Made by a program: the position numbers and the translations under genes. Shown in pieces: positions 36,582 to 45,711 of a stretch of 64,000 bases of DNA. Where the stretch lies: positions 558,001 to 622,000 of the forward strand of contig NZ_CP104990.1 of NCBI RefSeq assembly GCF_030323265.1, given 5' to 3'. Positions within the stretch are counted from its first letter, which is position 1; every line of letters begins with the position of its first letter. The notes under the pieces were generated by a model. That model ran no database searches and was not told where the DNA came from. It was given only the letters and a program-made list of their open reading frames with translations. The DNA comes from Terrirhizobium terrae (GTDB lineage Bacteria; Pseudomonadota; Alphaproteobacteria; Rhizobiales; Rhizobiaceae).

Positions 36582-37484
36582 TCATCGATATTTGGACAGC
36601 ATGAGCTCGTTGAGAAGCCATCCTTGAAAAGCCTTGATCTTGGGAACGTTCTGCTTGGCTTTCAAAGTTGACAGACTATGGCAGCCGATCATGTCGCGCT
36701 TGCTTTCGAACAGGGGAACGAGGCGGCCGGTTTGCAGCTCGCGTTCGACCAGCAAATGACTTTCAAGGCAGATCCCCAGTCCGTCGACGGCGGCGCTGAT
36801 TGCCATGAAAGAGCGGTCGAAGCGAGGACCTCTGTCAAAATCCAATGGGATGTCGCCGTTCCGCTTCGCCCATCCACGCCAGCTGAGGAGGTTGACCTCC
36901 GAATGAATGAGGGTCTGATGGCAAAGATCGGAAGGCTTTTCCAGCCGGTTCGGTGCGCGTTGAAGCAAATCCGGTGCACAGAAAGGCATGATTGCTTCCT
37001 CCGGCAGCGGTAATGTGACCACGCCGCGGGTTGGCAAAACGCTGCCATAACGTATATCGACATCCACGAGCCCGGCATTGAGATCGACCGGATCGGCGGA
37101 CGCATAAAGACGCACGTCGATGCTGCTGTGTTGCGCGCTGAAACGGGCAAGGCGTGGCATCAGCCATTGAGCCGCGAAGCTTGGAACGGAGTGGACCGTC
37201 AGAATGTCGGCCTTTCCATGTCGCTCGATGTCGCGGGTTGCGGCTTCCATTGTGATGAAGGCTTCCGAGACGCTCTGGAAATAATTTTCGCCGACGTCGG
37301 TAAGCGCAATGGTTCTGGTGTTGCGATGGAAGAGGCTGACACCGACCTCCTGCTCGAGGAAGCGGATTTGATGGCTGATCGCGCTGGCGGTAACGTGCAA
37401 TTCGTCGGCCGCGGCAGCGAATGAACCGCGACGCGCTGCAGCCTCGAATGCCTGCAGCGACTTCAGTGACGGTATCTTCCTCAT
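36582..37484 (-). CDS. LysR-family transcriptional regulator (GcvA-like)
   Basis: 300 residues from the start at 37484 (after CAGGGAGAG); an in-frame start at 37511 has no ribosome site. N-terminal HTH: LKSLQAFEAAARRGSFAAAADELHVTASAISHQI. The GcvA-like effector domain has LTVHSVPSFAAQWLMPRL and VDVDIRYG. Lies upstream of, and in the same direction as, the TRAP operon, and divergent from the beta-hydroxyacid dehydrogenase at 37776. It could control both. Confidence 0.93.
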   Translation of the reverse strand: MRKIPSLKSLQAFEAAARRGSFAAAADELHVTASAISHQIRFLEQEVGVSLFHRNTRTIALTDVGENYFQSVSEAFITMEAATRDIERHGKADILTVHSVPSFAAQWLMPRLARFSAQHSSIDVRLYASADPVDLNAGLVDVDIRYGSVLPTRGVVTLPLPEEAIMPFCAPDLLQRAPNRLEKPSDLCHQTLIHSEVNLLSWRGWAKRNGDIPLDFDRGPRFDRSFMAISAAVDGLGICLESHLLVERELQTGRLVPLFESKRDMIGCHSLSTLKAKQNVPKIKAFQGWLLNELMLSKYR

Positions 37485-37775
37485 CGGCTCTCCCTGCCGC
37501 TGGTTCGACATGAAATCGAACGTGGCATTACTGGCACTTGAGTGATTTCAATTCAATAATGCGTTTGTCGAATTCGTTTGCTGAGAGGCTGACCGGTTTC
37601 TAGTCTCATCTGATGGCAGGCTGAGGTCTGCCTGGCTGGAGGAGCCTCACATGCAGCGGGAGGTGGCGGAGTGGTTCTTTGGACCGGTCCACTGCAAAGA
37701 CATTCACGGTCTTTCTGAAACCCGAAATGATGATGGTCCTCGACCGGCCGCTGGCTCAATTCGAGGAGTTTCGAC
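37485..37775. promoter_or_regulatory. Divergent promoter region (LysR / dehydrogenase)
   Basis: 291 bases between the two start codons, with no credible gene. LysR proteins usually bind here. AT-richest part is 37535-37565 (TTTCAATTCAATAATG). Exact sites are not resolvable by eye. Confidence 0.5.
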
Positions 37776-38648
37776 ATGAAAATCGCCTTTATCGGTCTCG
37801 GCTCTATGGGAACTCCCATGGCTCGCAACCTGATCTCCGCCGGATTTGACCTTTCCGGCTATGACATGAGCGCAAGGGCGTTGGACACATTCGAACGCAA
37901 CGGCGGCAAACCTGCGTCGACGGCTGCGAAGGCCGCGGTCGGCGCGGAGGTGGCAGTGCTTATGGTCGTCAATGCCGCTCAGGCCGAGCAGGTTCTTTTC
38001 GCCGACGGCGTGGTCGATGCGCTTTTGCCTGGAGCCGTTGTTGTCCTCATGTCGACCTGCCCGCCAGGTGCGGTGAAGGATATCGCCGCTCGCGTCGAAA
38101 AGACGGGACGATCCTTCGTCGACGCGCCGGTGTCCGGTGGCGTTGCCGGCGCGGAATCGGCAACGCTGACTATCATGGTTGCAACATCAACGGAAAATTT
38201 CGAGCGTGTTTCTTCCATGCTACGCGCGTTGGGTGACAAGCTGTTCCATGTCGGAACCGAGGCCGGTCAGGGGGCGGCGGTCAAGGTTGTCAACCAGTTA
38301 CTCTGTGGCGTTCATATCGCCGCCGCCGCTGAAGGCTTCGCGCTCGCCAGCCAGGCCGGTATCGATCCGCAGGTCATTCTAGAGATCCTGGGCGGCTCTT
38401 CCGCGTCGAGCTGGATGCTGAGAGATCGTGGTCCGCGCATGCTTCAGGATGATCCTGCGGTTACCAGCAGCGTGGATATTTTCGTCAAGGATTTGGGCCT
38501 CGTTCTCGAAGCAGGCCGCGAGGCCAAGGCGGCGCTTCCGCTGGCCGCAAGCGCCTATCAAATGTTCCTGACAACCAGCGGCCGAGGGGACGGCGCCGCC
38601 GATGACAGTCAGGTGATCCGATCCTATCACTTGTTGAATAGGGGCTGA
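37776..38648 (+). CDS. Beta-hydroxyacid dehydrogenase (3-hydroxyisobutyrate/L-threonate dehydrogenase family)
   Basis: 290 residues. NAD-binding turn IGLGSMGTPMARNL at residues 6-19, substrate motif FVDAPVSGGVAGAE near residue 113, and catalytic Lys in GQGAAVKVVNQLLCGVH near 170. MVVNAAQAEQVLF near residue 65 resembles L-threonate dehydrogenases (LtnD) and sulfolactaldehyde or tartronate-semialdehyde reductases. RBS GAGGAG lies eight bases before ATG. It acts on a short hydroxy acid; the neighbouring TRAP receptor probably imports an acid, so the two may belong together. Confidence 0.88.
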   Translation: MKIAFIGLGSMGTPMARNLISAGFDLSGYDMSARALDTFERNGGKPASTAAKAAVGAEVAVLMVVNAAQAEQVLFADGVVDALLPGAVVVLMSTCPPGAVKDIAARVEKTGRSFVDAPVSGGVAGAESATLTIMVATSTENFERVSSMLRALGDKLFHVGTEAGQGAAVKVVNQLLCGVHIAAAAEGFALASQAGIDPQVILEILGGSSASSWMLRDRGPRMLQDDPAVTSSVDIFVKDLGLVLEAGREAKAALPLAASAYQMFLTTSGRGDGAADDSQVIRSYHLLNRG

Positions 38649-38890
38649 TGATCGATCGAAGATACAAGCCGGCTCTCTCATAAACATGCTCCTGCCGTTC
38701 TGAGGGGCTTGGTGATGCGCCGGATCAGAAAACCCAAGTCGTGCAGAGATCGAGCTAATGACGGGCTGGTTTTGCCAACAACACTTTGTCGCGATCTGCG
38801 CGTTCAGCGGTGCGATCATCAGGTGCTAGCCGAGCAAACCCGGCGGTGTTAACTCAGCAAGACCACCTCCCGGGCGGCCTAGAGCCAAGC

Positions 38891-39769
38891 TCAATTGCCC
38901 GCAAAATGCGCCTTCGCGCGGGACAGGAAGGCCTCGATGGCGGGTTTACGCGGTTGGCGGGCCGCTGTGACCAATGACACCATATCGCCATCGCCGGGCA
39001 GGGCCTTGCAGCTCACACCCTGGATGTCGCCCATCATGGTGGCAAGGCCGGCAGGTATGACCGAGATCAGGTGTCCGCCCTTGACCTGATAGAGAAGGCT
39101 TAGAAGGCTGTCCGCCTCGACCCGCGGCGGTCTCGTGCGGCCCGCGGCTGTCAGATGGCTCCAGACGATCGCGCGATTGCGCATGTTGGAGCTGAGAAGG
39201 CATATCGGCTCTTCCGCCAGATCAGCCCAGTCGATCTCGTCCCTCTGGATCAGCGGATGCGCTGCATGCGCGACAAGCAGCAGCTTCTCGCGATAAAGCG
39301 GGATCTGTTCCAACTTCGCGGGGACCTGGGTCTGATAGATCAGCCCGGCGTCGAGCCGCATCTGTTCGAGTTGCGTCAGGATGTCATCGTTGGAGAGCGT
39401 CGCAAGGCTGATCTCCAGCTGACCGTGGCGCTCCATCAACGGCAGGATCAGGTCATTGGCCTGAGCGACGGCGGTAGGGATTATGCCGAGGCGCAACTGT
39501 CCGGTCAGGCCATTGCGGGCGCTGTGGAACTCGGCTCGCATGGTCTTGACGTCGCCGACGATGCGTTGCGCCCAGTCAAGAAGCCGCTCGCCTTCGGGTG
39601 TCAGCCCTTGGAAGCGGGTCCCCCGACGCACGAGCGTCACACCGAGAGCATCTTCGAGCTGCCGCATTGCGGCAGAAAGCGAGGGCTGGGTAATGCCAAT
39701 GGCTTCGGAGGCGCGGCCGAAATGCTGCTCGCGAGCGAGGATGATGAACATTTCGAGCTTATCGATCAT
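38891..39769 (-). CDS. LysR-family transcriptional regulator (formate/oxalate cluster)
   Basis: 292 residues. HTH at the start: MFIILAREQHFGRASEAIGITQPSLSAAMRQLE. Effector domain begins LTGQLRLGIIPTAVAQANDL. It is the last gene of the leftward operon with the OFA transporter, 54 bases downstream of its stop. Probably controls the molybdopterin oxidoreductase and transporter. The 242 bases to the dehydrogenase on its far side hold nothing I recognise. Confidence 0.93.
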   Translation of the reverse strand: MIDKLEMFIILAREQHFGRASEAIGITQPSLSAAMRQLEDALGVTLVRRGTRFQGLTPEGERLLDWAQRIVGDVKTMRAEFHSARNGLTGQLRLGIIPTAVAQANDLILPLMERHGQLEISLATLSNDDILTQLEQMRLDAGLIYQTQVPAKLEQIPLYREKLLLVAHAAHPLIQRDEIDWADLAEEPICLLSSNMRNRAIVWSHLTAAGRTRPPRVEADSLLSLLYQVKGGHLISVIPAGLATMMGDIQGVSCKALPGDGDMVSLVTAARQPRKPAIEAFLSRAKAHFAGN

Positions 39770-39823
39770 CGCCTCTCCTTAATACGATCGGTGGCCGCAC
39801 GGAATGCGGCCACCGGTTTTGTG

Positions 39824-41482
39824 TCAACCGCCGAAGAGCGCGGCGGTCTTGGTCAGCGTGAACCAGCAGCCATAGACGACCGGGATACCCACGGCTGCCC
39901 AGGCAAGCATCGCCGGCGCGTCAAAGCGACCCTTGTCGATGCCATAGGATCCGTATGCCACGCTCGCCTCGGCACCAGCCTGCTTCTGCTGGATTTCCTT
40001 AACCTCAGCATCCGACATGAACCATTTGGAATCCAGCGGGCGGACGAGGAGGTTGGCGATGAGGCCGATGAACAGCATGCCGCACAGGACATAGATCGTC
40101 ATCGCATATGCGTCGGCACCGGTATGGCCGTTGGCGATCTGGTACTGGCGGATGTAGTTCACCGCGACAGGTCCGAGAATGCCGGCGGTCGCCCATGCCG
40201 TCAGAAGGCGACCATGGATCGCGCCGACGAACTGGGTGCCGAAGATATCGGCCAGATAGGCCGGGATCGTTGCAAAACCGCCGCCATACATCGATAGGAT
40301 GATGCAGAAGGCCACCACGAACAGGACCTGATTGCCCATCTGAGCAAAGGTAGGTGCCGACGCGTAGAGCACGATGCCGAGCAGGAAGAACACGTAATAT
40401 GTGTTTTTGCGACCCAGCTTATCGGACGTCGAAGCCCAGAAGAAACGACCCGCGATGTTGAACAGCGACAGAAGCGAGGTGAAGCCCGCAGCAATGCCTG
40501 CAATCTGCAGCTTCTGCTCAGTCGACAGCTGGGCGAAGCTCAGCTCCGGCAGGCCGATCAGGCGACCAGCGAAGATTTCCTGCAGCAGCGGCGAGGCGGC
40601 ACCAAGGATGCCGATACCGGCCGAGACGTTCATGCACAGAACCAACCAGATCAGCCAGAACTGCGGCGTCTTGTGGGCATTGTTGAGATGAACATGTCCC
40701 TGCGTGATCATCGCCTTGCCGGACTTCACCGGAGGCTCCCATCCTTCCGGACGCCAACCGGCCGGAGGTACGCGATAGCCGAATGCGCCAGCCATCATGA
40801 AGACCAGATAGACGGCCCCCATCACGAGGAAGGTCTGCCAGACACCGGGATCGGTCGGGGTTGCAAAATGTCCCATCAGCAGCTGTGCGATAGGCGATCC
40901 GACCATGGCGCCACCGCCAAAGCCCATGATCGCCATACCGGTCGCCATGCCGCGACGGTCCGGGAACCACTTGATCAGCGTGGAAACGGGCGAGATATAG
41001 CCGAGACCAAGGCCGATACCACCGATCACGCCGGCTCCAACCCACATCAGCCATAGCTGGTGCGTGTAAACGCCGAGCGATGCGATCGCGATGCCGCCGC
41101 ACCAGCAGCATGCCGACACGAAACCAGCCTTGCGGGGACCGACGCGTTCAAGCCAGCCACCCCAGATGGCGGCCGAGCAGCCCAGAAGAACGAAGAACAG
41201 GGTGTAGATCCAGCCCAGATCCGTGATCCGCCAGTTGCACTCGGTGGTGAACAAGGCGGAAATCAAGCCCATGTTGGTGCAGGCTTCCGGCGTAGGTCCA
41301 GGTAGCGCAGCAGTCAGCGGCAGCCAGAAAACGGAGAAGCCATAAGCCATCCCGATGCAGAGGTGGATCGCAAGCGCGGCCGGTGGCACCAGCCATCGAT
41401 TGAAACCCGGCTTGGCAATAGTACGGGCGCGGTCAAGCAGCCCCAGATCTTCGCCGGCGGCGAAATCGGTCGTTGTCGTCAT
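39824..41482 (-). CDS. MFS transporter, oxalate/formate antiporter (OFA) family
   Basis: 552 residues, twelve membrane helices with a long cytoplasmic loop around residues 240-280. OFA-type blocks: AIHLCIGMAYGFSVFWLPL in helix 1, FFVLLGCSAAIWGGWLERVGPRKA, and GIGLGLGYISPVSTLIKWFPDRRGMATGMAIMGFGGGA. An inserted segment with two cysteines lies between helices 1 and 2. Next to a formate-dehydrogenase-like enzyme, it most likely carries formate, oxalate or a related small carboxylate. Member functions in this family vary widely. Confidence 0.9.
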   Translation of the reverse strand: MTTTTDFAAGEDLGLLDRARTIAKPGFNRWLVPPAALAIHLCIGMAYGFSVFWLPLTAALPGPTPEACTNMGLISALFTTECNWRITDLGWIYTLFFVLLGCSAAIWGGWLERVGPRKAGFVSACCWCGGIAIASLGVYTHQLWLMWVGAGVIGGIGLGLGYISPVSTLIKWFPDRRGMATGMAIMGFGGGAMVGSPIAQLLMGHFATPTDPGVWQTFLVMGAVYLVFMMAGAFGYRVPPAGWRPEGWEPPVKSGKAMITQGHVHLNNAHKTPQFWLIWLVLCMNVSAGIGILGAASPLLQEIFAGRLIGLPELSFAQLSTEQKLQIAGIAAGFTSLLSLFNIAGRFFWASTSDKLGRKNTYYVFFLLGIVLYASAPTFAQMGNQVLFVVAFCIILSMYGGGFATIPAYLADIFGTQFVGAIHGRLLTAWATAGILGPVAVNYIRQYQIANGHTGADAYAMTIYVLCGMLFIGLIANLLVRPLDSKWFMSDAEVKEIQQKQAGAEASVAYGSYGIDKGRFDAPAMLAWAAVGIPVVYGCWFTLTKTAALFGG

Positions 41483-41540
41483 AGATCAAAAGTCCCCATA
41501 GGCCCTAGTCGCCGACCATTTCTCTGTTCGAGAATAAAAA

Positions 41541-41576
41541 TTCACCTCGTGCAACCGTTGGCGTGCACGAGGTGAA
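41541..41576 (-). terminator. Rho-independent terminator upstream of OFA gene (minus strand)
   Basis: TTCACCTCGTGCA at 41541-41553 pairs perfectly (13 bp) with TGCACGAGGTGAA at 41564-41576 around ten bases. Read on the minus strand it is followed by TTTTTATT, a good T tail. It lies 190 bases past the end of the small gene at 41766 and 58 bases before the transporter start. It ends the oxidoreductase message or acts as an attenuator of the transporter. Confidence 0.8.
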
Positions 41577-41765
41577 ATCCCGTCAATTGGTCAGCGACCC
41601 TGCGTCACATATGGCATAATGCCGCATCGACGCAACTGAAAAAATCAATCGAACGATAGAAAATATCATTTAAAATCATGAGGTTGGTGAAAACGACCAG
41701 AAGCCCGCATGCGGTTGGCATGCAGGCGCGTCGAAAACATGTGGCACCTTCGGTGCTGTGACGGT

Positions 41766-42092
41766 TCAGTCGATAGACTGGCCGTCAATAAGCGTCCGTC
41801 CGGCTTCGCTGAGAGCGAGAAACCGGCGCTGGGTTCGCTCGTCCGTCCTGACAATCACCAAAAATTTGAGTTCATCCGCGAGGCGCCCAACCTCCCGCAA
41901 GACAAGGGCATGTTCGGTTTCGCTGTCGCGGGCGAAGCCGCGGCTGTCACCCGCAAGGCCGAGGCCGACCGCAGCCAGCAAGCCGCAGGCAAGCGGGCTG
42001 TCCGCCAGCATGTCCTGTGTCAGCAGAGCCTGGACCAGGGCCGGCCAGGCGGCAAGGCGCGCGTCGCGATCGTCCGCGGCTTCAGACAGCAT
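41766..42092 (-). CDS. Small protein of unknown function linked to molybdopterin oxidoreductase
   Basis: 108 residues, mostly helical, Leu/Ala-rich (ALVQALLTQDMLAD, LACGLLAAVGLGLAG), with a charged C-terminal half resembling a winged-helix wing (VIVRTDERTQRRFLALSEAGRTLID). The start overlaps the oxidoreductase stop by 11 bases, so the two are translationally coupled. It could be a maturation chaperone or subunit of the oxidoreductase, or a MarR-like remnant. I do not recognise the family. Confidence 0.65.
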   Translation of the reverse strand: MLSEAADDRDARLAAWPALVQALLTQDMLADSPLACGLLAAVGLGLAGDSRGFARDSETEHALVLREVGRLADELKFLVIVRTDERTQRRFLALSEAGRTLIDGQSID

Positions 42093-44374
42093 CGCGCATC
42101 ACTTTGACCAGCACCGATTTGGAGGTCGGCGTGAAGCTGCGATCGCCGAAGGAATTGTGCGGGACGAGGGCGTTCAGCTCCGGATAGTATCCCGCAATGC
42201 AACCCGGCGGGATGTCATAGGGCACAATGCGGAAGCCGGTGATACGGCGGTCGATATTGTCATTCGAACGAGTAACAAGGGTTACCCGATCCTCGGCAGT
42301 CAGGCCTGCAGCTGCCAGATCGGCAGGATTGATGAAGACAACTTCGCGTTCGCCATAGACGCCCCGATAACGGTCATCCATCGCATAGATTGTAGTGTTG
42401 TACTGATCGTGCGACCGCAGGGTCTGCAGCACGAAGAGATCCTGACCATCTGCGCGCATCTGCCACTCGGTGCGTTCGGGCAGGGTGAAAGTCCCGAAAT
42501 TCGCGCGTTCGGTCGGTGTGCGCCATTCCCGTTCGGTTGCGGGATTTCGCAGCCAGAAACCACGCGGTACCCGGACCCTGGCGTTGTAGTCGTCAAAGCC
42601 GGGCAGAACGCGAGCCATCATGTCGCGGATCTTGTCATTGTCGTCGGCCAGCATGTCCCAATCGACGACCTTCGAGCCGACGGTGGCCTTTGCGATCCCG
42701 GCGACGATGCTCACCTCGGACTTCAGTTCCTTCGAGGCAGGCTGGTTGATGCCGCCGGAACCGTGAACCATGGACATCGAGATCCTCGACGGTCACGATC
42801 TGGCGCACGCCTTTCGAGTTCCGGTCGATCTCGGTGCGCCCCAGGCACGGAAGGATATACCCTGCCTTGCCGTGCAGCAGGTGGCAGTGATTGAGCTTGG
42901 TGCCGACATGAACGACAAGATCCAGCCGGTCGAGAGCACCTGCAATAAGTGCACTGTCAGGCGTCGCGCGCGAGAAATTGCCGCCGAGCCCGATAAAGGC
43001 CTTGGCCGTCCCCGCCAGCATCGCACCGATGGCTTCCAGGACGTTATGGCCCGGATCGCGCGGCATCGGCACGCCGAGTTCGCGTTCCATCGCATCCAGC
43101 AGCGGCTTCGGCGCCTTCTCGTTGATCCCGACCGTGCGGTCGCCCTGCACGTTGGAATGGCCTCGCACGGGGCAGAGACCTGCACCTGGACGACCGACAT
43201 TGCCGCGCAGGAACATGAAGTTCGATATTTCGCGGATCGTCGGCACCGAATGGCGGTGCTGGGTGATCCCCATGGCCCATGTCGCGATTACGGCATCGGA
43301 GGTCATGTAGACCTCGGCCGCGCGGGCGAGGTCTTCACGGGTAAGGCCAGATTGTTCCTCGATCTGCTCCCACGAGGTCGCTTCGACGATCGCGCGCCAC
43401 TCGGCCATGCCGCTGGTGTGTTCGGCGATGAAGGCGTCGTCGATGATCCGCGCGGTACCGGCGGCCCGTGCTGCGTCATCGGCAGCAAAGACCAGTTTTG
43501 CCATGCCGCGTACCGCCGCCATGTCTCCGCCGAGACGCGGCTGGAAATACATGGTCGAAGTCGCCTCGGAGCCGCCCGTCAGCATCTCGAGCTTGTTCTG
43601 CGGATCGGCGAAGCGGACGAGGCCCTTTTCCTTCAGGTTGTTGAACACCACCACCTGCTTGCCGCGCATCGTAACCTTGCGCAGGTCGGCAAGCATGCGC
43701 GGATGGTTGGTGCCGGGGTTCTGGCCGAAGACGAAGACTGCATCGGCATGTTCGAAGTCTTCCAGATGCACGGTGCCCTTGCCGATTCCTATAGCATCGG
43801 TCAAAGCCACGCCGGAGGCTTCGTGGCACATGTTCGAGCAATCGGGGAAATTGTTGGTCCCGAACAGCCGCACGAATGTCTGATAAAGGAACGCAGCCTC
43901 GTTCGAGGCGCGGCCTGACGTGTAGAATTCCGCCTGGTCCGGCTGCAACGCATTCAGACGTTCACCGATATCGGCGAAAGCCTCGTCCCAGGTGACGCGT
44001 TCGTAATGGTCGGTTTCGGAATTGTACCGCAGCGGATGGGTCAGCCGCCCCTGATGCTCCAGATCGTAATCGGACCAGCTGCGCAGGTCAGTGACCGTAT
44101 GCTGAGCAAAGAAATCGGGCGTCACGCGCAGCTTTGTGGATTCCCACGACACTGCCTTCACGCCGTTTTCGCAGAATTCGAAGGAAGAGCCATGGTTCGG
44201 ATCACCCCAGGCGCAACCCGGACAATCGAAGCCGTCCGGCTGGTTCGCACTGAGCATGGTCATCGCATTGGCCAAAGGCCTGCGCGAGCCAACCACATGG
44301 CGTCCGCAGCTCTTTAATGCGCCCCATCCGCCTGCGGCGTTGGATTTTTTGCCGATGAAGGTATCCGTGCTCAT
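42082..44374 (-). CDS. FdhF/YdeP-type molybdopterin oxidoreductase alpha subunit, frame broken
   Basis: About 763 residues when one base is removed at 42779-42784. N-terminal FDCPGCAWGDPNH and FCENG hold the Fe-S cysteines. The molybdopterin domain has RVTWDEAFADIGERL, FYTSGRASNEAAFLYQ, DCSNMCHEASGVAL at the metal-ligand position, and VFVFGQNPGTNHPRML. After the shift, SMSMVHGSGGINQPAS and the C-terminal dinucleotide-binding domain (VVFINPADLAAAGLTAEDRV). YdeP-like proteins are formate-dehydrogenase-type enzymes of uncertain substrate. Removing the extra A from GAGATC restores the gene. Confidence 0.87.
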
Positions 44375-44994
44375 GTCCTGCCCGTTTTCGTCGGGCTGGC
44401 CAAAGGCTCAAACTACCCGTCAACTAAATTACTTGACGATATACAAGTCACGATCAGGCAACCATCGGGCGATATCTATCAAGTGATAGATCGAGGCGGT
44501 GTAATGGATGTGGTTGATCCGGTTGGAAATAAGTTCTTTACGGATGTCCGGATGACTCACATTGATCCAAACTGCCGGACTGGTTCTGGGCTGCCGGAAA
44601 CCTGGGACGGCAAAGGGCGTCGTCAGGCGATCTTACGGCGCTCGCTGACCGCGACGTCGAGTCCCGGCTGCCGACAGGCCGAGGCGACAGGTTTCCACAT
44701 AGTGACAAGCCGGATCCGCACGACAAGCCGCGGGCACTTCCCTCAGGGAGATCTTCAATCCCATTTGAGGATCGAGACCTTGAGTGTAACGGCGCGGATT
44801 TTTCACTGAGTTTCTTGGGATCACTGCTTCCGCAGATGTATCGGCGGTGCTGGTCAGCGTCTTTTGCGCGCTGCCATGGGCGTTTAACCCCGTGTCGTGG
44901 CATTGAATGGCATTCCGCGGCTAGTGCCAAGACTGATTGACAGCTGTTAAAACAAATGATTTGCTCGGATGTCAGACCAATTTGGGAGATAGGT
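44375..44994. other. Intergenic region between oxidoreductase and GntR genes
   Basis: About 620 bases holding two divergent promoters. A short minus frame at 44633-44764 (43 codons, MGLKISLREVPAACRADPAC...) has three spaced cysteines but no ribosome site, and I do not call it a gene. CACTTGATAGATATCGC-like dyad symmetry around 44470-44490 (ATCTATCAAGTGATAGAT) might be a regulator site for the oxidoreductase operon. Confidence 0.4.
44473..44490. promoter_or_regulatory. Palindrome upstream of the oxidoreductase gene
   Basis: ATCTATCAAGTGATAGAT: arms ATCTATCA and TGATAGAT are exact reverse complements around AG. It lies about 100 bases before the oxidoreductase start at 44374, where a LysR or GntR-type protein could bind. 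Function is inference. Confidence 0.45.
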
Positions 44995-45711
44995 TTGGAG
45001 CCCAGGCTGTCCGAAGCGCTGCATCCGTTGCCCACCGTCGACCGTGCAAGGCAAGTGACCTCTGCGCTGGCCCGCTACGTAGCCGCAGCCAGCCTGAAAG
45101 CCGGGGATCGGCTACCGGCAGAACGCGAACTGATGGCGGCTCTGGCCGTCGGACGCTCGACGATCCGTGAAGCAATCAGCCATTTTCAGGCGCTCGGCGT
45201 CATCGAAACCCGCAAGGGCAGCGGCACCTATCTGCTGCGTCCCATTTCTCCCGACACCGTTCACATGCCACTGTCGCTCGATACGACGCAGCTGCGCGAC
45301 GTGCTTTTGCAGACCCTGCAGGTTCGGCGCGGCATCGAATGCGAAGCCGGCATGGTGGCGGCGCAGATGCGCACCGCAGACGATCTGGCGATCATCGAGG
45401 ACAAGCTGGTGAAGATGGAAACTGTCCATCTGGAAAAAGGCTCGTCCGCCCCGGAAGATCTGGCCTTTCACCTTGCGGTTTACGACGCCACGCACAATCC
45501 GCTTTTCCGGCAGTTGCTGGAACAGATGCGCGAAAGTTTCCAGCATTTCTGGGCCTCGCCCTTCGACCGCAAGGATTTTGCCCGCCGCTCCTTTCCGTTT
45601 CATCGCACGCTTTTCGACGCCATCGCTGCCCAGAATCCTGAGCGCGCGCGGCGCGAGACACTGAAAATCCTCGCGGTTGTCGAGGAAGACATCAAGGAAA
45701 TGTCCAAATGA
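44995..45711 (+). CDS. GntR-family regulator, FadR subfamily (FCD domain)
   Basis: About 238 residues from TTG at 44995, which follows GGGAGATAGG; ATG at 44956 is an alternative. Winged HTH: LPAERELMAALAVGRSTIREAISHFQALGVIETRKGSGTYL. FCD effector domain with helical bundle and metal-type residues in FHLAVYDATHNPLF and FHRTLFDAI. Overlaps the PLP enzyme by four bases (ATGA), so it heads that operon and very likely senses a substrate or product of it. Confidence 0.9.
   Translation: MEPRLSEALHPLPTVDRARQVTSALARYVAAASLKAGDRLPAERELMAALAVGRSTIREAISHFQALGVIETRKGSGTYLLRPISPDTVHMPLSLDTTQLRDVLLQTLQVRRGIECEAGMVAAQMRTADDLAIIEDKLVKMETVHLEKGSSAPEDLAFHLAVYDATHNPLFRQLLEQMRESFQHFWASPFDRKDFARRSFPFHRTLFDAIAAQNPERARRETLKILAVVEEDIKEMSK

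Noticed and set aside
39824..44374. A full oxalate degradation unit
   Set aside because: Only an OFA-family carrier and a formate-dehydrogenase-like protein are present; oxalyl-CoA decarboxylase and formyl-CoA transferase are not in the window.
44633..44764. Small Cys-containing minus frame upstream of the GntR gene
   Set aside because: Short, no ribosome site, in a promoter region. Mentioned only in the region note.
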